NCBI RefSeq assembly: GCF_001613545.1
Contig: NZ_BDCO01000002.1
Location: 496,001-560,000, forward strand
DNA length: 64,000 bases
Reading direction: 5' to 3'
DNA from: Terrimicrobium sacchariphilum
Lineage (GTDB): Bacteria; Verrucomicrobiota; Verrucomicrobiia; Chthoniobacterales; Terrimicrobiaceae
The notes under the pieces were generated by a model. The model was given only the letters and a program-made list of their open reading frames with translations. It did not search any database and had not been told where the DNA came from. Position 1 is the first letter of the stretch. Each line of letters opens with the position of its first letter. Shown here piece after piece: positions 27,449 to 36,802 of the stretch. The position numbers and the translations under genes were made by a program.

Positions 27449-29928
27449 GGCGGGCGACGCTGACTGCCCTTCTGTTTTTGGTCAGTCTTCATTGGGCGGG
27501 GGCAGCGGTTGGGCCTGCGCCGTTCCGGGTTTTTGGAATGGCTCCAGACAGTACTGGGCGGCTCTACGTTTACGGAGGGCCGAAGTGTAACCAACTGGCG
27601 ATACTCGACGGAAAGCGATGGACACCCCTGTCCCCGGCTGGTCCCGGCGGAGAGGCGGTCGTTCAGGGAATCCTGGGGCTGAAGGGTGGACGGGTCGTCG
27701 TGCTGTGGGAGCTGAAGAAAGGAAAGTGGGCGGCCATGATCCTGAAGGATATGGTGGTCGAGAAGACGATCCCCTTCGACTGGTCCGACGGATCGCGCAC
27801 CACGGTCAACGCCGTTGAGGATTCCCGTGGGCGCATCTGGCTGTCCGGGAGCAGTCAATGGATAGTCCGGTTGGAGCCGGAATCCGGACGGGCGATTTCC
27901 TATGACGCCAAGCCGTTTTGCTGGACGCGAGATACGAACTGGTACCCGTTTCATTTTTTCGAGGACACGCGGGGCGGCTGCTGGATCTGGAGCAATAACG
28001 GAAAGGACGGACGATTTGTCCCGTTACGGGTGGACGGCGAGACGCTTTCGGGGATCTCCATGGTCGACGAGCCGAAGGACGACATTCTGGACGTTTTGAG
28101 AAAAGACGGGGACTTCATGTGGCTGGTGGGAAGGAATCATCTGTATGTCATGAATCTCGACTCCTTCCGTGTGGAGAAAGTTCACGGGCCTGCTCGACAG
28201 AGCTTTGCCGATCCTGTGTCGCTCGTTCCCTATGGGGAAGGCTGGCTGCTCATCGAGCGGAGGAATGGTGACAAAAAGGCGTGGGAGTTGACCGCGGATC
28301 GGGTGTGGGTGCAGAGAGACCTCCCTTCCGCGATCTCGGCGTGCGAAGCGCATTCCAATGACCGGACGTATTGCCAGACCACGGATGGCGCGTTCCTGCT
28401 GGCTCAGGAAGGTGCGATCTTTTTTCCTTTTGGAAAGACGACTTCCGAGGTGATCGACTGGCGTCGCGGCTGGACGATGGGGGCTGCCCGGGAGATCGTG
28501 TCGCTACCCAATGACCGTGTCGTTGTTTTTACCCGGGATGTACGGTCGCCAGAGTTTGCCGTGGTGAACTCGCGGGAGTTTTTGGAAGAAAAGCCGGCGG
28601 CTGATGTGATGGACGTTCCGGCGCGTGAAGCATGGGTGGTTGACTCGCAGGATCGCGTCTTCACTTTTTTTGAGGAGAAAGATCAACTTCGCGTCTGGAA
28701 TGGGACCGAATGGATGAGAATCCAACTCCCGCACGAACTGGGAACGTCTTCCACTCGCGATGTGGTGATCGACGCTCAAGAGCGCATCTGGGTGGTTCCG
28801 GCATATAACGACTCAGACGAGGTGGGTGTCTTGAGTTCCAATCTGCAGGATTGGGATGTGTTGCCGGAGATCAAGGCAGCTTTGGTCAAGTACCGCGACG
28901 AGTTAGGCGCTGCCTTTCAAAACTCTTCGTTCATCAAGCCCATCGTGGGAGGCAATGGGTATATCGCCTTTCAGACGTCCGCATCCCGGCTTTATCTTTG
29001 GGATGGCAAGGAGTGGAGGGAGTGGCCTTCCGAGGAGATAACAGGTCGGAGGAACCGTATAGATATCAGTCAGCCCTTTTACTCACCCGAGGGGGATCTG
29101 TGCGTCATGACGAATCGTCCGAAAATGACCTATCGCCTGGTGGATGGCAAATCATGGCAGTTCGATCCCAGAAGTCTGGCCGGGGATGAGGTCTGGCAGG
29201 ATCGTACCGGCTCGCGGGTGGAGCGGAAAGTGCCCGAGGGGTTTGAACCGCGGAACATCAAGGAACCCTATGTCTCGGAGGATAATCTCGGGCGCACCTG
29301 GGTGGCGGGAGCACAACAGCTCTATATCTTTCGGAATGGAAAGACGGTGCCCGTCTTCCGTGATGGGCGGGTGCATCCGTTTCTCGATCGTTGTGAGATT
29401 GGCGAAGTCAGGGTGGACAAAGCAGGTAATACGTGGATTCAGCAGCACTACCCCCTTCCTGCCCGGGTGATGATTCCGAACCGAAACCCATTGCCCGACA
29501 AGGTGGCGCTCAAGCTTGATGAGTGGGGGCGTCTTCAACTGGAGACGGATTCAAGAAATGAGATCGAGTTCCGTCTCGATGAGGGGAAGTGGACCTCGCT
29601 GAAGTCGTCCGAATGCGCGCTGGGGTACGTGTTTCAGGGAAAACATGCCGTGGAGGTGCGGTTTATCACTCCGGATCTGGACGTGGCGGGGCCGGTGCGG
29701 TTGGAGTGCGAATTTCCGATGCCCGTTGAAAAACAGTTCGCTCATTTTGCGGCGCGGTTTGCGACTGGCACCGACCAGGAACGGGAGGAAGCGGTGGCCC
29801 TTTTGAAACAGAAGCCAGCCGAGGCGCTGGAGGTTCTCAGGGAATGGAAGCCGGAGTCGGAAATCGAGAAATGGTGGGTCGAGGCGGCGGTGCAGGAGTG
29901 TGAACGGGAGGCGGCGAAACGGCGGTGA
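27442..29928 (+). CDS. Secreted propeller-like protein of unknown function
   Basis: An 828-residue protein that I cannot assign to a named family. It has a signal peptide (MVRRATLTALLFLVSLHWAG). It then carries repeated short segments such as NAVEDSRGRIWLSG, DVVIDAQERIWVVP, VSEDNLGRTWVAG and VRVDKAGNTWIQQ, the D-x-x-G-x-x-W pattern of two-component-regulator propeller (Reg_prop) blades. A beta-propeller in the periplasm or on the surface is therefore likely. The C-terminal 130 residues look like a Y_Y_Y-type beta-sandwich followed by a helical end. No histidine kinase domain is present. The ATG overlaps the DUF4139 gene, so cotranslation is likely. Confidence 0.72.
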   Translation: MVRRATLTALLFLVSLHWAGAAVGPAPFRVFGMAPDSTGRLYVYGGPKCNQLAILDGKRWTPLSPAGPGGEAVVQGILGLKGGRVVVLWELKKGKWAAMILKDMVVEKTIPFDWSDGSRTTVNAVEDSRGRIWLSGSSQWIVRLEPESGRAISYDAKPFCWTRDTNWYPFHFFEDTRGGCWIWSNNGKDGRFVPLRVDGETLSGISMVDEPKDDILDVLRKDGDFMWLVGRNHLYVMNLDSFRVEKVHGPARQSFADPVSLVPYGEGWLLIERRNGDKKAWELTADRVWVQRDLPSAISACEAHSNDRTYCQTTDGAFLLAQEGAIFFPFGKTTSEVIDWRRGWTMGAAREIVSLPNDRVVVFTRDVRSPEFAVVNSREFLEEKPAADVMDVPAREAWVVDSQDRVFTFFEEKDQLRVWNGTEWMRIQLPHELGTSSTRDVVIDAQERIWVVPAYNDSDEVGVLSSNLQDWDVLPEIKAALVKYRDELGAAFQNSSFIKPIVGGNGYIAFQTSASRLYLWDGKEWREWPSEEITGRRNRIDISQPFYSPEGDLCVMTNRPKMTYRLVDGKSWQFDPRSLAGDEVWQDRTGSRVERKVPEGFEPRNIKEPYVSEDNLGRTWVAGAQQLYIFRNGKTVPVFRDGRVHPFLDRCEIGEVRVDKAGNTWIQQHYPLPARVMIPNRNPLPDKVALKLDEWGRLQLETDSRNEIEFRLDEGKWTSLKSSECALGYVFQGKHAVEVRFITPDLDVAGPVRLECEFPMPVEKQFAHFAARFATGTDQEREEAVALLKQKPAEALEVLREWKPESEIEKWWVEAAVQECEREAAKRR

Positions 29929-29977
29929 TGAGCCTTTGCGCTTGAGTGCCAAAATCTTTCAAGGCATTTTGAGGCAC

Positions 29978-30220
29978 GTGCCTTACGCCGACCCCGAGAA
30001 ACAAGCCGAGTACCATCGCAACTATTACCGCGAATACATGCGGAATCGTTACGCGACCGACGAGGAATTTCGCGAAGCCGAGAAGGCCCGCAAACGCGAG
30101 GCCTACCAGGCCAATCGCGAAAAGGTGATCGCCCGCGTGATCGCCGCCCGCGCGCGCCGCAAAGCCGCCCAGGCTGCCGCCGCCGCAGCAGCGGTGAAGT
30201 CGCCGCGCAAGGCGGAGTAG
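29978..30220 (+). CDS. Small basic, helix-rich protein with PYADPEKQ motif
   Basis: An 80-residue protein beginning PYADPEKQAEYHRNYYREYM, a pattern seen in many small bacterial and phage proteins of unknown role. The remainder is a highly charged helix ending in an Ala/Lys/Arg-rich tail, consistent with nucleic-acid binding, but this is only inference. The GTG at 29978 is chosen because the conserved motif starts there and GAGG lies just upstream, though with a short spacer. Longer in-frame versions would overlap the previous gene. Confidence 0.6.
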   Translation: MPYADPEKQAEYHRNYYREYMRNRYATDEEFREAEKARKREAYQANREKVIARVIAARARRKAAQAAAAAAAVKSPRKAE

Positions 30221-30267
30221 TTTTTCGCTGACGGTTCTTTTTCCGCCGTAGTCCAGCAGGGAATTCC

Positions 30268-30585
30268 ATGAAACCCGGGGCGGAGCTCGCAATCTTTCGA
30301 TTGGGCGGGTTGATTGTTTCCGCCACGGCGCTGGTGCTATCCCTGCCTGCCCTGATCGTGATGCTTCTGCTCGTGGCCCTGGCCCACTTCACGCCGCACG
30401 ATGCGATGGATTACCTTTGGATGCCGGTGACGGGAGGAGCGACACTGTGGGCTTTGGTGGCGGGAATGGTCTTCCAGATTCGCCCCCGGCGTTGGAGCTA
30501 CATGCTGGTATTTTCGTCGCTCGTTTTCGTGCCGGGCGTGTGGGTTTATTGGGTGCTGGCCTTTCCACTCCGGCTGCTTCACTAA
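30268..30585 (+). CDS. Hypothetical small integral membrane protein
   Basis: A 105-residue protein with three hydrophobic segments at about residues 13-40, 52-68 and 76-98. The basic loop QIRPRRWSY between the second and third suggests that it faces the cytoplasm. No family is recognised. It has its own terminator downstream, shared with the convergent suf operon. Confidence 0.6.
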   Translation: MKPGAELAIFRLGGLIVSATALVLSLPALIVMLLLVALAHFTPHDAMDYLWMPVTGGATLWALVAGMVFQIRPRRWSYMLVFSSLVFVPGVWVYWVLAFPLRLLH

Positions 30586-30590
30586 ACAAA

Positions 30591-30618
30591 AAAAGGCCGG
30601 TGTTTCCACCGGCCTTTT
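30591..30618. terminator. Bidirectional terminator between convergent units
   Basis: A perfect 12-bp stem, AAAAGGCCGGTG at 30591-30602 and CACCGGCCTTTT at 30607-30618, with a 4-nt loop. The A run on one side and T run on the other let it serve both the plus-strand membrane protein and the minus-strand suf operon. Confidence 0.9.
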
Positions 30619-30635
30619 AGCGAGAAAGGGTTCTC

Positions 30636-31913
30636 TTACTGAACGGGCAGACCGAGGCGCTCGGTGACCTTGCGGCCGAGGTACTCGCGCAGCGGGGAGG
30701 ACTCGAGGCGCTCGAGGAGTGACTGGAAGAAGCCGTTCACGATGAGGCGGCGGCCGTCCTCTTTGCGGATGCCGCGAGCCTGCATGTAGAACAGCTCGTC
30801 CTCATTGATCTCGCCCGAGGTCGCGCCGTGGGTGCAGCGCACATCATCGGCGAGGATCTCCAGGCCGGGCATGGAGTTGGCCTCGGAATCGTTGCTGAGG
30901 ATGAGGTTGCGGACCTTCTGGTAGGCATCCGTGCGATGCGCTCCCTCCTCGACCTTGATGAGTCCCGCAAAGATCGAGCGGGAGGCATTGTCGAGGGCGT
31001 TGAGGTACAGCAGGTCGCTCGACGCGCCGGGCGCGGCGTGATCCTGCAGGGTGCGCTGGTCGACGATACGGGTGCCGTCGAGCGGGTTGATTGAGAGCAT
31101 CTCGCTGCGGGAACCCTCGCCATCGAGCCGGCTGAGCGATTCTCCGCGCACGAAGCCGCCGCCGAAGTTCAGGCTGAGGGCCGAACTCGTGGCGTCGCGG
31201 GCGACGATGGTCGAGTTGATGTGAAAGGCGAGCGAGGTGGGCGACCAGTTCTGGACCGCGACGTAATTAAGCTTCGCTCCGCGCTCCAGGTGCAGGTCGT
31301 TGACGCCGCAGGCGAAGGCGCGCTGGTTGTCGGAACTCTGGAAGTAATCCAACACGGTCACCTTGCTGTTTTCACCGCAGATGATGAGGGTGTGAGGGAA
31401 TACCGAGGCATTCTCGCCCTCGACCCAGTGGAAAACCTCGATGGGCAGGGCCACCTCGACATTGGCCGGCACGTAGACGAACGTGCCCCCGGTGACGCGC
31501 GCCTTGTGCAGGGCGGCGTACTTGTGGGACCCGAGCTCCACGGGTTGAGCCATGAAGTAACGGCGGAAGATCTCCGCATGATCGCGGGCGGCGACATCGA
31601 GCGGAGCGACGATCACTCCGGCGGGAAGGCTGGCGGTGTCACAATGCAGCAGGGCGTTGTTGCCAAAGACCAGCTTAGCGGCGGTCTGTTCCACTCCGCG
31701 CGAGGAGTTGATCAGGCGGCCTTCGCTTTCCACGGGCCTGGCCTCGACAAAGGCGTCGAGGTTGAGCGCGGAGAGGTCGGAGTAGCGCCAGGCCTCGTCG
31801 CGGCGGGTGGGCGCGGGCGTGTTCTCGTAGTCCTTCAGCGCCGCAGCCTGAAGCTCGGCCAGCCACGCTGGCGTGGTTGTTTCGATCGTATTGTCGTCCA
31901 AGGTCGTGCTCAT
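30636..31913 (-). CDS. sufD: Fe-S cluster assembly protein SufD
   Basis: Scaffold partner of SufB and SufC in Fe-S cluster assembly. The 425-residue protein has the typical SufD N-terminal helical part ([14 protein letters not shown]) and the right-handed beta-helix core. The C-terminal region [30 protein letters not shown] contains the conserved Cys and His positions shared with SufB. It is the last gene of the fur-sufC-sufB-sufD operon, and its ATG overlaps the sufB stop by 4 bp. No sufS or sufE follows before the terminator. Confidence 0.95.
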   Translation of the reverse strand: MSTTLDDNTIETTTPAWLAELQAAALKDYENTPAPTRRDEAWRYSDLSALNLDAFVEARPVESEGRLINSSRGVEQTAAKLVFGNNALLHCDTASLPAGVIVAPLDVAARDHAEIFRRYFMAQPVELGSHKYAALHKARVTGGTFVYVPANVEVALPIEVFHWVEGENASVFPHTLIICGENSKVTVLDYFQSSDNQRAFACGVNDLHLERGAKLNYVAVQNWSPTSLAFHINSTIVARDATSSALSLNFGGGFVRGESLSRLDGEGSRSEMLSINPLDGTRIVDQRTLQDHAAPGASSDLLYLNALDNASRSIFAGLIKVEEGAHRTDAYQKVRNLILSNDSEANSMPGLEILADDVRCTHGATSGEINEDELFYMQARGIRKEDGRRLIVNGFFQSLLERLESSPLREYLGRKVTERLGLPVQ

Positions 31914-33322
31914 CCTACCGATCCCTCCATCTCCAGGTCGATCAAACGCTTCAACTCGACCGAGTATTCCATCGGGAACTGCTGGACGAGGTCGTTGACG
32001 AATCCATTCACCGCGAGGCTCATGGCCGCGCCCTCCGAGATGCCACGCTGCTGCATGTAGAAAATCTGCTCTTCACTGATCTGGCTCACGCTGGCCTCGT
32101 GCTGACAGGAGTTGCCCTGGCCGCGCACGGTGATCGACGGATAGGTGTCCGTGCGGCTGTGCGAGTTGATCAGGAGCGCGTCGCACTCGGTGTTGTTCTT
32201 GCAGCCCTTGAGGTGCTTCGGCACGTGAACGAGGCCGCGATAGGTGGCGCGGCCGGTGCCGACGCTGATCGACTTGGACACGATGTTGCTCGTGGTCTCG
32301 TCGGCGGCGTGGATCATCTTGGCGCCGGTATCCTGGTGCTGGCCGTCGCTGGCGAGCGCGATCGAGATGACCTCGCCGCGCGCCTTGCGGCCCTTCATCA
32401 CCACGCCGGGATATTTCATCGTGAGGCGGGAGCCGATGTTGCAATCGATCCACTTGATCTCGGCCTCTTCGTGGGCGAGACCGCGCTTGGTCACGAGGTT
32501 AAAGACGTTCGGGCTCCAGTTCTGCACGGTGACGTACTGGATCTTGGCACCCTTCATGGCGACGAGCTCGACGACCGCGCTGTGCAGCGTGGAGGTTTCA
32601 AACTTCGGCGCGGTGCAGCCTTCCATGTACATCACCTCGCTGCCCTCGTCGGCGATGATGAGCGTGCGCTCAAACTGGCCGAAGCTCTCCGCGTTGATGC
32701 GGAAGTAAGCCTGTAGCGGGTGCTTCACCTTCACGCCTGGCGGGACGTAGATGAACGAGCCACCCGAGAAGACCGCGCTGTTGAGCGCGCTGAATTTATT
32801 GTCGCCGGTTGGGATGACCTTGCCGAACCACTTCCGGAAAATCTCCGGGTGCTTGTGCAGGCCCTCGGTCGAGCCGACGAAGATCACGCCCTGCTCGCCC
32901 ACGGCGGCCTTGATGTTTGAGTAAGCCGCCTCGCTGTCGAACTGCGCCTCGACGCCCGCGAGGAACTTCCGCTCCTGCTCCGGGATGCCGAGCCGTTCAA
33001 AGGTCTGCTTCATCTCATCCGGCACATCGTCCCACGAGCGCTTCGGCTGGGTGCCCTGCGAGAGGTAGTAGCGGATGTTGTTGAAGATGATGTTGTCGAG
33101 ATCCTTGCTCGCCCAGTTGGTCGGCATCGGCTTCTCGAGGAACTTGCGGTAGGCCTCGTGCCGGAACTCGCGAATCCAGTCCGGGTCGTTTTTGACGTCG
33201 GCGATGTAGTCGATCGTCTTGTCGGAAAGACCGGTGCCCGCATCGAACTCGTAATTGACATCGTAACTGAAGTCACCGACCGAGCGGTCGATGGCGATGT
33301 CAGGTTTGGTATCAGTGCTCAT
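31910..33322 (-). CDS. sufB: Fe-S cluster assembly protein SufB
   Basis: Core scaffold of the SufBC2D complex. The 470-residue protein is full length and begins with a short charged region before the family block [21 protein letters not shown]. The beta-helix core includes [11 protein letters not shown] and [19 protein letters not shown]. The functional Cys and Glu region, [14 protein letters not shown], and the late [24 protein letters not shown] segment with its conserved Cys and His are present. It lies 25 bp after sufC and overlaps sufD. Confidence 0.97.
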   Translation of the reverse strand: MSTDTKPDIAIDRSVGDFSYDVNYEFDAGTGLSDKTIDYIADVKNDPDWIREFRHEAYRKFLEKPMPTNWASKDLDNIIFNNIRYYLSQGTQPKRSWDDVPDEMKQTFERLGIPEQERKFLAGVEAQFDSEAAYSNIKAAVGEQGVIFVGSTEGLHKHPEIFRKWFGKVIPTGDNKFSALNSAVFSGGSFIYVPPGVKVKHPLQAYFRINAESFGQFERTLIIADEGSEVMYMEGCTAPKFETSTLHSAVVELVAMKGAKIQYVTVQNWSPNVFNLVTKRGLAHEEAEIKWIDCNIGSRLTMKYPGVVMKGRKARGEVISIALASDGQHQDTGAKMIHAADETTSNIVSKSISVGTGRATYRGLVHVPKHLKGCKNNTECDALLINSHSRTDTYPSITVRGQGNSCQHEASVSQISEEQIFYMQQRGISEGAAMSLAVNGFVNDLVQQFPMEYSVELKRLIDLEMEGSVG

Positions 33323-33347
33323 GGTATGAGGCCTTGGCGGTTGGGGA

Positions 33348-34103
33348 TTAGGCGGTGGCGAGGAGTTCCTTTTCGATCCAGTCGTAGCCCTCGGCTTCCA
33401 GCTTGAGGGCGAGATCCTTGCCGCCGCTGCGGACGATGCGTCCGTCGACCATCACGTGCACCACGTCGGGCACGATGTAGTTGAGCAGGCGCTGGTAGTG
33501 GGTGATGACGAGGAAGCCGGTGTCGGGGCTGCGGAGCGTGTTCACGCCCTCGGCCACGATCTTGAGCGCGTCGATGTCGAGGCCGCTATCCGTCTCGTCG
33601 AGCACGGCGTAGGCGGGCTTGAGCATGGCGAGCTGGAGCACCTCGCAGCGCTTCTTTTCGCCGCCGGAGAAGCCGTCATTGACCGAGCGGGAGGTGAAGG
33701 TGCGCGGCATCTTGAGCGCGTCCATCTGCGCGTAGAGATTCTTGTAATACTCGACAGCCTCGAGTTCCTCGCCCTCGGGCAGGCGGGCCTGCAGGGCGGC
33801 GCGGATGAAGTTGGCGATGGTCACGCCGGGAATTTCCATCGGGTACTGGAAAGCAAGAAACAGACCGGCGCGGGCGCGCTGGTCGGGCTCGAGACCGAAG
33901 AGGCTGCTGCCATCGAGGAGCACGTCGCCGCCCGTCACTTCATAGGAGGGGTGGCCAGCCATCACCTTGGCGAGGGTGCTTTTGCCCGATCCGTTCTTTC
34001 CCATGATGGCGTGGACTTCGCCCTTCGGAATGGTGAGGTTCAGTCCCTTGAGGATTTCACGGTCGCCGATGTTGGCGTGCAGGTCTTTGATTTCGAGGCT
34101 CAT
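33348..34103 (-). CDS. sufC: Fe-S assembly ATPase SufC
   Basis: ABC-type ATPase that drives conformational change in SufBCD. The 251-residue protein begins [20 protein letters not shown]. It has Walker [14 protein letters not shown], a Q-loop in [12 protein letters not shown], signature [15 protein letters not shown], Walker [17 protein letters not shown] (Asp-Glu replaced by the SufC-typical DETDSGLD) and H-loop VITHYQRLL. It starts 9 bp after the fur-type gene and is therefore cotranscribed. Confidence 0.97.
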   Translation of the reverse strand: MSLEIKDLHANIGDREILKGLNLTIPKGEVHAIMGKNGSGKSTLAKVMAGHPSYEVTGGDVLLDGSSLFGLEPDQRARAGLFLAFQYPMEIPGVTIANFIRAALQARLPEGEELEAVEYYKNLYAQMDALKMPRTFTSRSVNDGFSGGEKKRCEVLQLAMLKPAYAVLDETDSGLDIDALKIVAEGVNTLRSPDTGFLVITHYQRLLNYIVPDVVHVMVDGRIVRSGGKDLALKLEAEGYDWIEKELLATA

Positions 34104-34112
34104 AGTTGAAAT

Positions 34113-34538
34113 TCAGGTGTTGCAGTTCGTACAGATTCCCCGGAGCGTGATGTCGCAGCGCTCCACGGTGAAGCCCGGTGGCAGGTCCCACATCTGCTCG
34201 CGTTTCTCTCCCAGCGCGAACGGCACGTCGAAGACCTTCTTGCAGCGGTCGCAGACGAAATGCGCGTGTTCCTGCACGTTCGGGCAGTAGCGGGTAGCCT
34301 CCCGCTCGACATTTACCTGCTTGGCCAGGCCGCAATCAACCAGTGTCTCCAGGCAGTTGTACACTGTTGCGAGGGAAATGCTTGGCATTCTGGCCTTTGC
34401 GCGCAGAAAAACCTCCGTCGCCGTGGGATGGTCGCGCTCGGAAAGGAGCACATCATAGACCTCCCGGCGTTGGGGCGTCAGACGATGGCCATTATGGCTG
34501 ATCGTCTCGTAGCGCTCGTTGCCAGCGGGTTTCATCAT
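34113..34538 (-). CDS. Fur/PerR-family metalloregulator heading the suf operon
   Basis: A 141-residue DNA-binding repressor of the Fur superfamily. The winged helix includes LTPQRREVYDVLLSERDHPTATEVF and the recognition-helix region SLATVYNCLETLVDCGLAKQV. The dimerisation domain has metal-binding HAHFVCDRCKKVFD and a CTNC pair at the end, both C-x2-C for structural zinc. The start is placed at the ATG at 34538 (MMKPAGNERYE) because the frame above it lacks Fur-like sequence and an AGG element precedes it. Its place directly upstream of sufC suggests control of the operon by iron or peroxide. Which metal or signal it senses is not clear. Confidence 0.9.
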   Translation of the reverse strand: MMKPAGNERYETISHNGHRLTPQRREVYDVLLSERDHPTATEVFLRAKARMPSISLATVYNCLETLVDCGLAKQVNVEREATRYCPNVQEHAHFVCDRCKKVFDVPFALGEKREQMWDLPPGFTVERCDITLRGICTNCNT

Positions 34539-34570
34539 CGAAAAACCTACGACGGCCACATATTCAATCA

Positions 34571-34617
34571 AGAATTATTCTAAATTGAGTCTCCATCTCA
34601 TGGGGGTCATTCTCAAT
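34571..34617 (-). promoter_or_regulatory. Candidate operator of the fur-suf operon
   Basis: Upstream of the Fur-type gene lies the palindrome AGAATTATTCT (34571-34581). The 9-bp element ATTCTAAAT (34577-34585) is repeated as ATTCTCAAT at 34609-34617, exactly 32 bp further, about three helical turns. An ATTGAG/CTCAAT inverted pair (34584-34589 and 34612-34617) frames the interval. Fur-family boxes are short AT-rich inverted repeats, so these are good candidate binding sites. They sit in the divergent promoter region shared with the PEP-CTERM gene. Confidence 0.45.
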
Positions 34618-34656
34618 AGTTGCAATCCGGCCGTTCGATGTCTTATTGACTGCCCT

Positions 34657-35289
34657 ATGGTCAAAGGGCTGTTTGCTGCCGCTGTATTATTTGTCGCTGC
34701 CCTCTCCGCTCGCGCGGATACGCTGGTGGGGTATTGGGATTTGAATGAAAATCTGAACCGAAACGCCGGGACTTCCGGCAGCCTTGCCGTCGAGGTGATC
34801 GGTTTGGGTATTCAGTATGTGGGCTGGGGGACTGGTAGTGACAAGAATCTGGTGGAAGGTTACCCCGTCGGCCAATCGCTTCAGTTTACGAACCTTGCCA
34901 CAGTCGCTGAGGTCGGCCACATCACGCTTTCCAACCTGAACTTCACCAACCTCGTGAATCCGGTGATCACCTTCGCGGCAAAGAGCAATCCGGGTTTTGA
35001 GCTGAGTGATACTTTCACCATCGACTACTGGAACGGCTCGCAGTGGGTGTCGTCCAAGCTGGATAAGCCAACGACCTCCTACGAGGTGATCACTCATCCA
35101 TTCAGAGCTGGCGAACTCGACGGCGTTGCGAATGCGTCCATCCGCATCAGCTTTTCCACTGTGGCCGCGGTGGTGGATACGATGAATATCGACAACATCC
35201 AGGTGAATGCCGTGCCCGAACCCGGAACGCTCGCCTTGGCCGGAATCGGAATGGTTGGAGCGTTCGTTCTGTGGCGTCGCCGTCGGTAG
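34657..35289 (+). CDS. PEP-CTERM sorting-domain protein
   Basis: A 210-residue exported protein. The signal peptide is about 18 residues (MVKGLFAAAVLFVAALSARA). The middle is a beta-rich adhesin-like domain without a recognised family. The C-terminus VPEPGTLALAGIGMVGAFVLWRRRR is a textbook PEP-CTERM tag: the PEP motif, a hydrophobic helix and a basic tail, which exosortase (EpsH/XrtA) cleaves at the inner membrane before export to the surface. No exosortase gene is in the window. The ATG at 34657 is chosen because it opens the signal peptide. Divergent from the fur-suf operon. Confidence 0.88.
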   Translation: MVKGLFAAAVLFVAALSARADTLVGYWDLNENLNRNAGTSGSLAVEVIGLGIQYVGWGTGSDKNLVEGYPVGQSLQFTNLATVAEVGHITLSNLNFTNLVNPVITFAAKSNPGFELSDTFTIDYWNGSQWVSSKLDKPTTSYEVITHPFRAGELDGVANASIRISFSTVAAVVDTMNIDNIQVNAVPEPGTLALAGIGMVGAFVLWRRRR

Positions 35290-35343
35290 AAATCGTTACA
35301 GATTTCCGTTTGGCACCGAGGGGAACTGGTGAGAGGTTCCGGC

Positions 35344-36138
35344 ATGGATTTGCTACTTCAAGACAAGCTGGTGCTGGTGACGGGGTCGACGGCAGGTATC
35401 GGGTTTGCCATTGCCGAAGTGTTTGCCGCCGAGGGCGCGCGGGTAATCATAAATGGCCGCTCGGAAGAGCGAGTCGCGGCGGCCAGTGCCTCGATCTTGA
35501 AGAAATACCCTCAGGCGCACTTGGAATCCCTCGTCGCTGATCTGGCCACGGCCGGGGCGGTGGAGGAGACGATCAAGCGATTCCCGACGGTCGATGTGCT
35601 CGTGAACAACCTGGGCGTCTACGGGCCGAAGAATTTCGAAGACCTGTCGGACGAGGAATGGCTGTCGATCATCGAGACAAATTTCCTCAGCGGCGTGCGC
35701 CTCTGCCGCCACTATCTTCCTGCCATGAAGAAGCCCAACTGGGGCCGCATCCTCTTTCTCTCCAGCGAGTCCGGGGTGAACATTCCCGTCGAGATGATCC
35801 ACTATGGCGTGACCAAGACCATGCAGATCGCCCTGGCGCGAGGCCTGGCCGAGACGACGATCGGCACCGGCGTGACGGTGAACTCCGTCCTGCCCGGCCC
35901 CACGCGCTCTGAGGGCGTGGAGAAATTCATCGCCGATATGGCGGAAAAGGACGGCAAGACCACGGCCGAGGTGGAAAAGGATTTCTTCGCCACCGTTCGG
36001 CCGAGTTCGCTCATCCAGCGTTTTGCCACCGTACACGAGGTGGCGACTACGGTCGCCTATCTCGCCAGCCCCCTGGCAGCGGCGACGAATGGCGCGGCTG
36101 TGCGGGCGGAAGGTGGTTTGCTTCGCTCGATTTTATAG
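35344..36138 (+). CDS. Short-chain dehydrogenase/reductase (SDR)
   Basis: A 264-residue classical SDR that oxidises or reduces an alcohol or ketone with NAD(P). GSTAGIGFAIAEVFA is the cofactor-binding glycine motif (T-G-x3-G-I-G), NNLGVYG follows, and the catalytic Ser and Y-x3-K are in SSESGVNIPVEMIHYGVTK. The remark that NNLG takes the place of the usual NNAG is minor. The start is ATG 35344, preceded by GAGAGG at a good distance; the GTG at 35329 would add five residues. Substrate unknown. Confidence 0.87.
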   Translation: MDLLLQDKLVLVTGSTAGIGFAIAEVFAAEGARVIINGRSEERVAAASASILKKYPQAHLESLVADLATAGAVEETIKRFPTVDVLVNNLGVYGPKNFEDLSDEEWLSIIETNFLSGVRLCRHYLPAMKKPNWGRILFLSSESGVNIPVEMIHYGVTKTMQIALARGLAETTIGTGVTVNSVLPGPTRSEGVEKFIADMAEKDGKTTAEVEKDFFATVRPSSLIQRFATVHEVATTVAYLASPLAAATNGAAVRAEGGLLRSIL

Positions 36139-36193
36139 GTGGCGTTTGTTGCGGTGAAAGTTGGGGCTTGGCCCCGGGGTGTCGGCGGGTTAT

Positions 36194-36661
36194 ATGGGGA
36201 AACTCATGTTGCCCGTCGAAGAAGCCGCCGCCATCCTCAAGCTGGCAGACAACGATACCCGGATGGCTTTTGATATCATTCAAAAGCAATTCGACGTCAT
36301 GTATGGACGCGCCCAGTCGGTCGTCGGCATGGCGAGCATCATCGTGACCGTGACGGGATTTTCCGGTCGTTTGATCGCCGGTACGAATGTGGCGGCGCAG
36401 ATTTTTGTCATCGCGGGTCTGGCGGTGGCGTTGCTCGGAGCGGGCTGGGTCGTGTGGCGCGTGATGCTGATCGACTGGCTGACGGCGCATCTTTCCGACG
36501 ACGCAGTGGCCTCGCTCGGGCGCATGGTGATGACGCGCAATGCCAAGACCCGTGCCGTGGCCGTGGGCGGATGGCTCCTGCTGGCAGGGCTTACTCTTTA
36601 CTTTGTGGCCATATCGATCATGCTGGCCAATCCCACCCCTCTCCAGGTTCCTGTGCGATAA
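36194..36661 (+). CDS. Hypothetical membrane protein
   Basis: A 155-residue protein with an N-terminal helical region (EEAAAILKLADNDTRMAFDI), then two or three membrane helices at about residues 45-85 and 125-148. The pattern resembles small integral proteins linked to Pycsar or CBASS effectors (Pycsar-type TM effectors), but no cyclase is adjacent, and the likeness is too weak to assign. The start at ATG 36194 or 36206 is undecided; the latter follows GGGGA with good spacing. Confidence 0.5.
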   Translation: MGKLMLPVEEAAAILKLADNDTRMAFDIIQKQFDVMYGRAQSVVGMASIIVTVTGFSGRLIAGTNVAAQIFVIAGLAVALLGAGWVVWRVMLIDWLTAHLSDDAVASLGRMVMTRNAKTRAVAVGGWLLLAGLTLYFVAISIMLANPTPLQVPVR

Positions 36662-36802
36662 AGCTGGAAGAGTCATTGTGGACGCTGTAAGTACTTCTCC
36701 CATAAGCTTTGAGATGATTTTTCCGCCGAGGCATCCCGTTTTGGGTCCTATGGAAAAAGATTTACAAAGAGCCTGATCCTGTAACTTTATCTAATCCTTT
36801 TC

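Noticed and set aside
36194-36661. Membrane effector of a cyclic-nucleotide defence system
   Set aside because: The helix layout is only loosely similar and no cyclase or partner is adjacent; the cyclase gene at 11.7 kb is far away.
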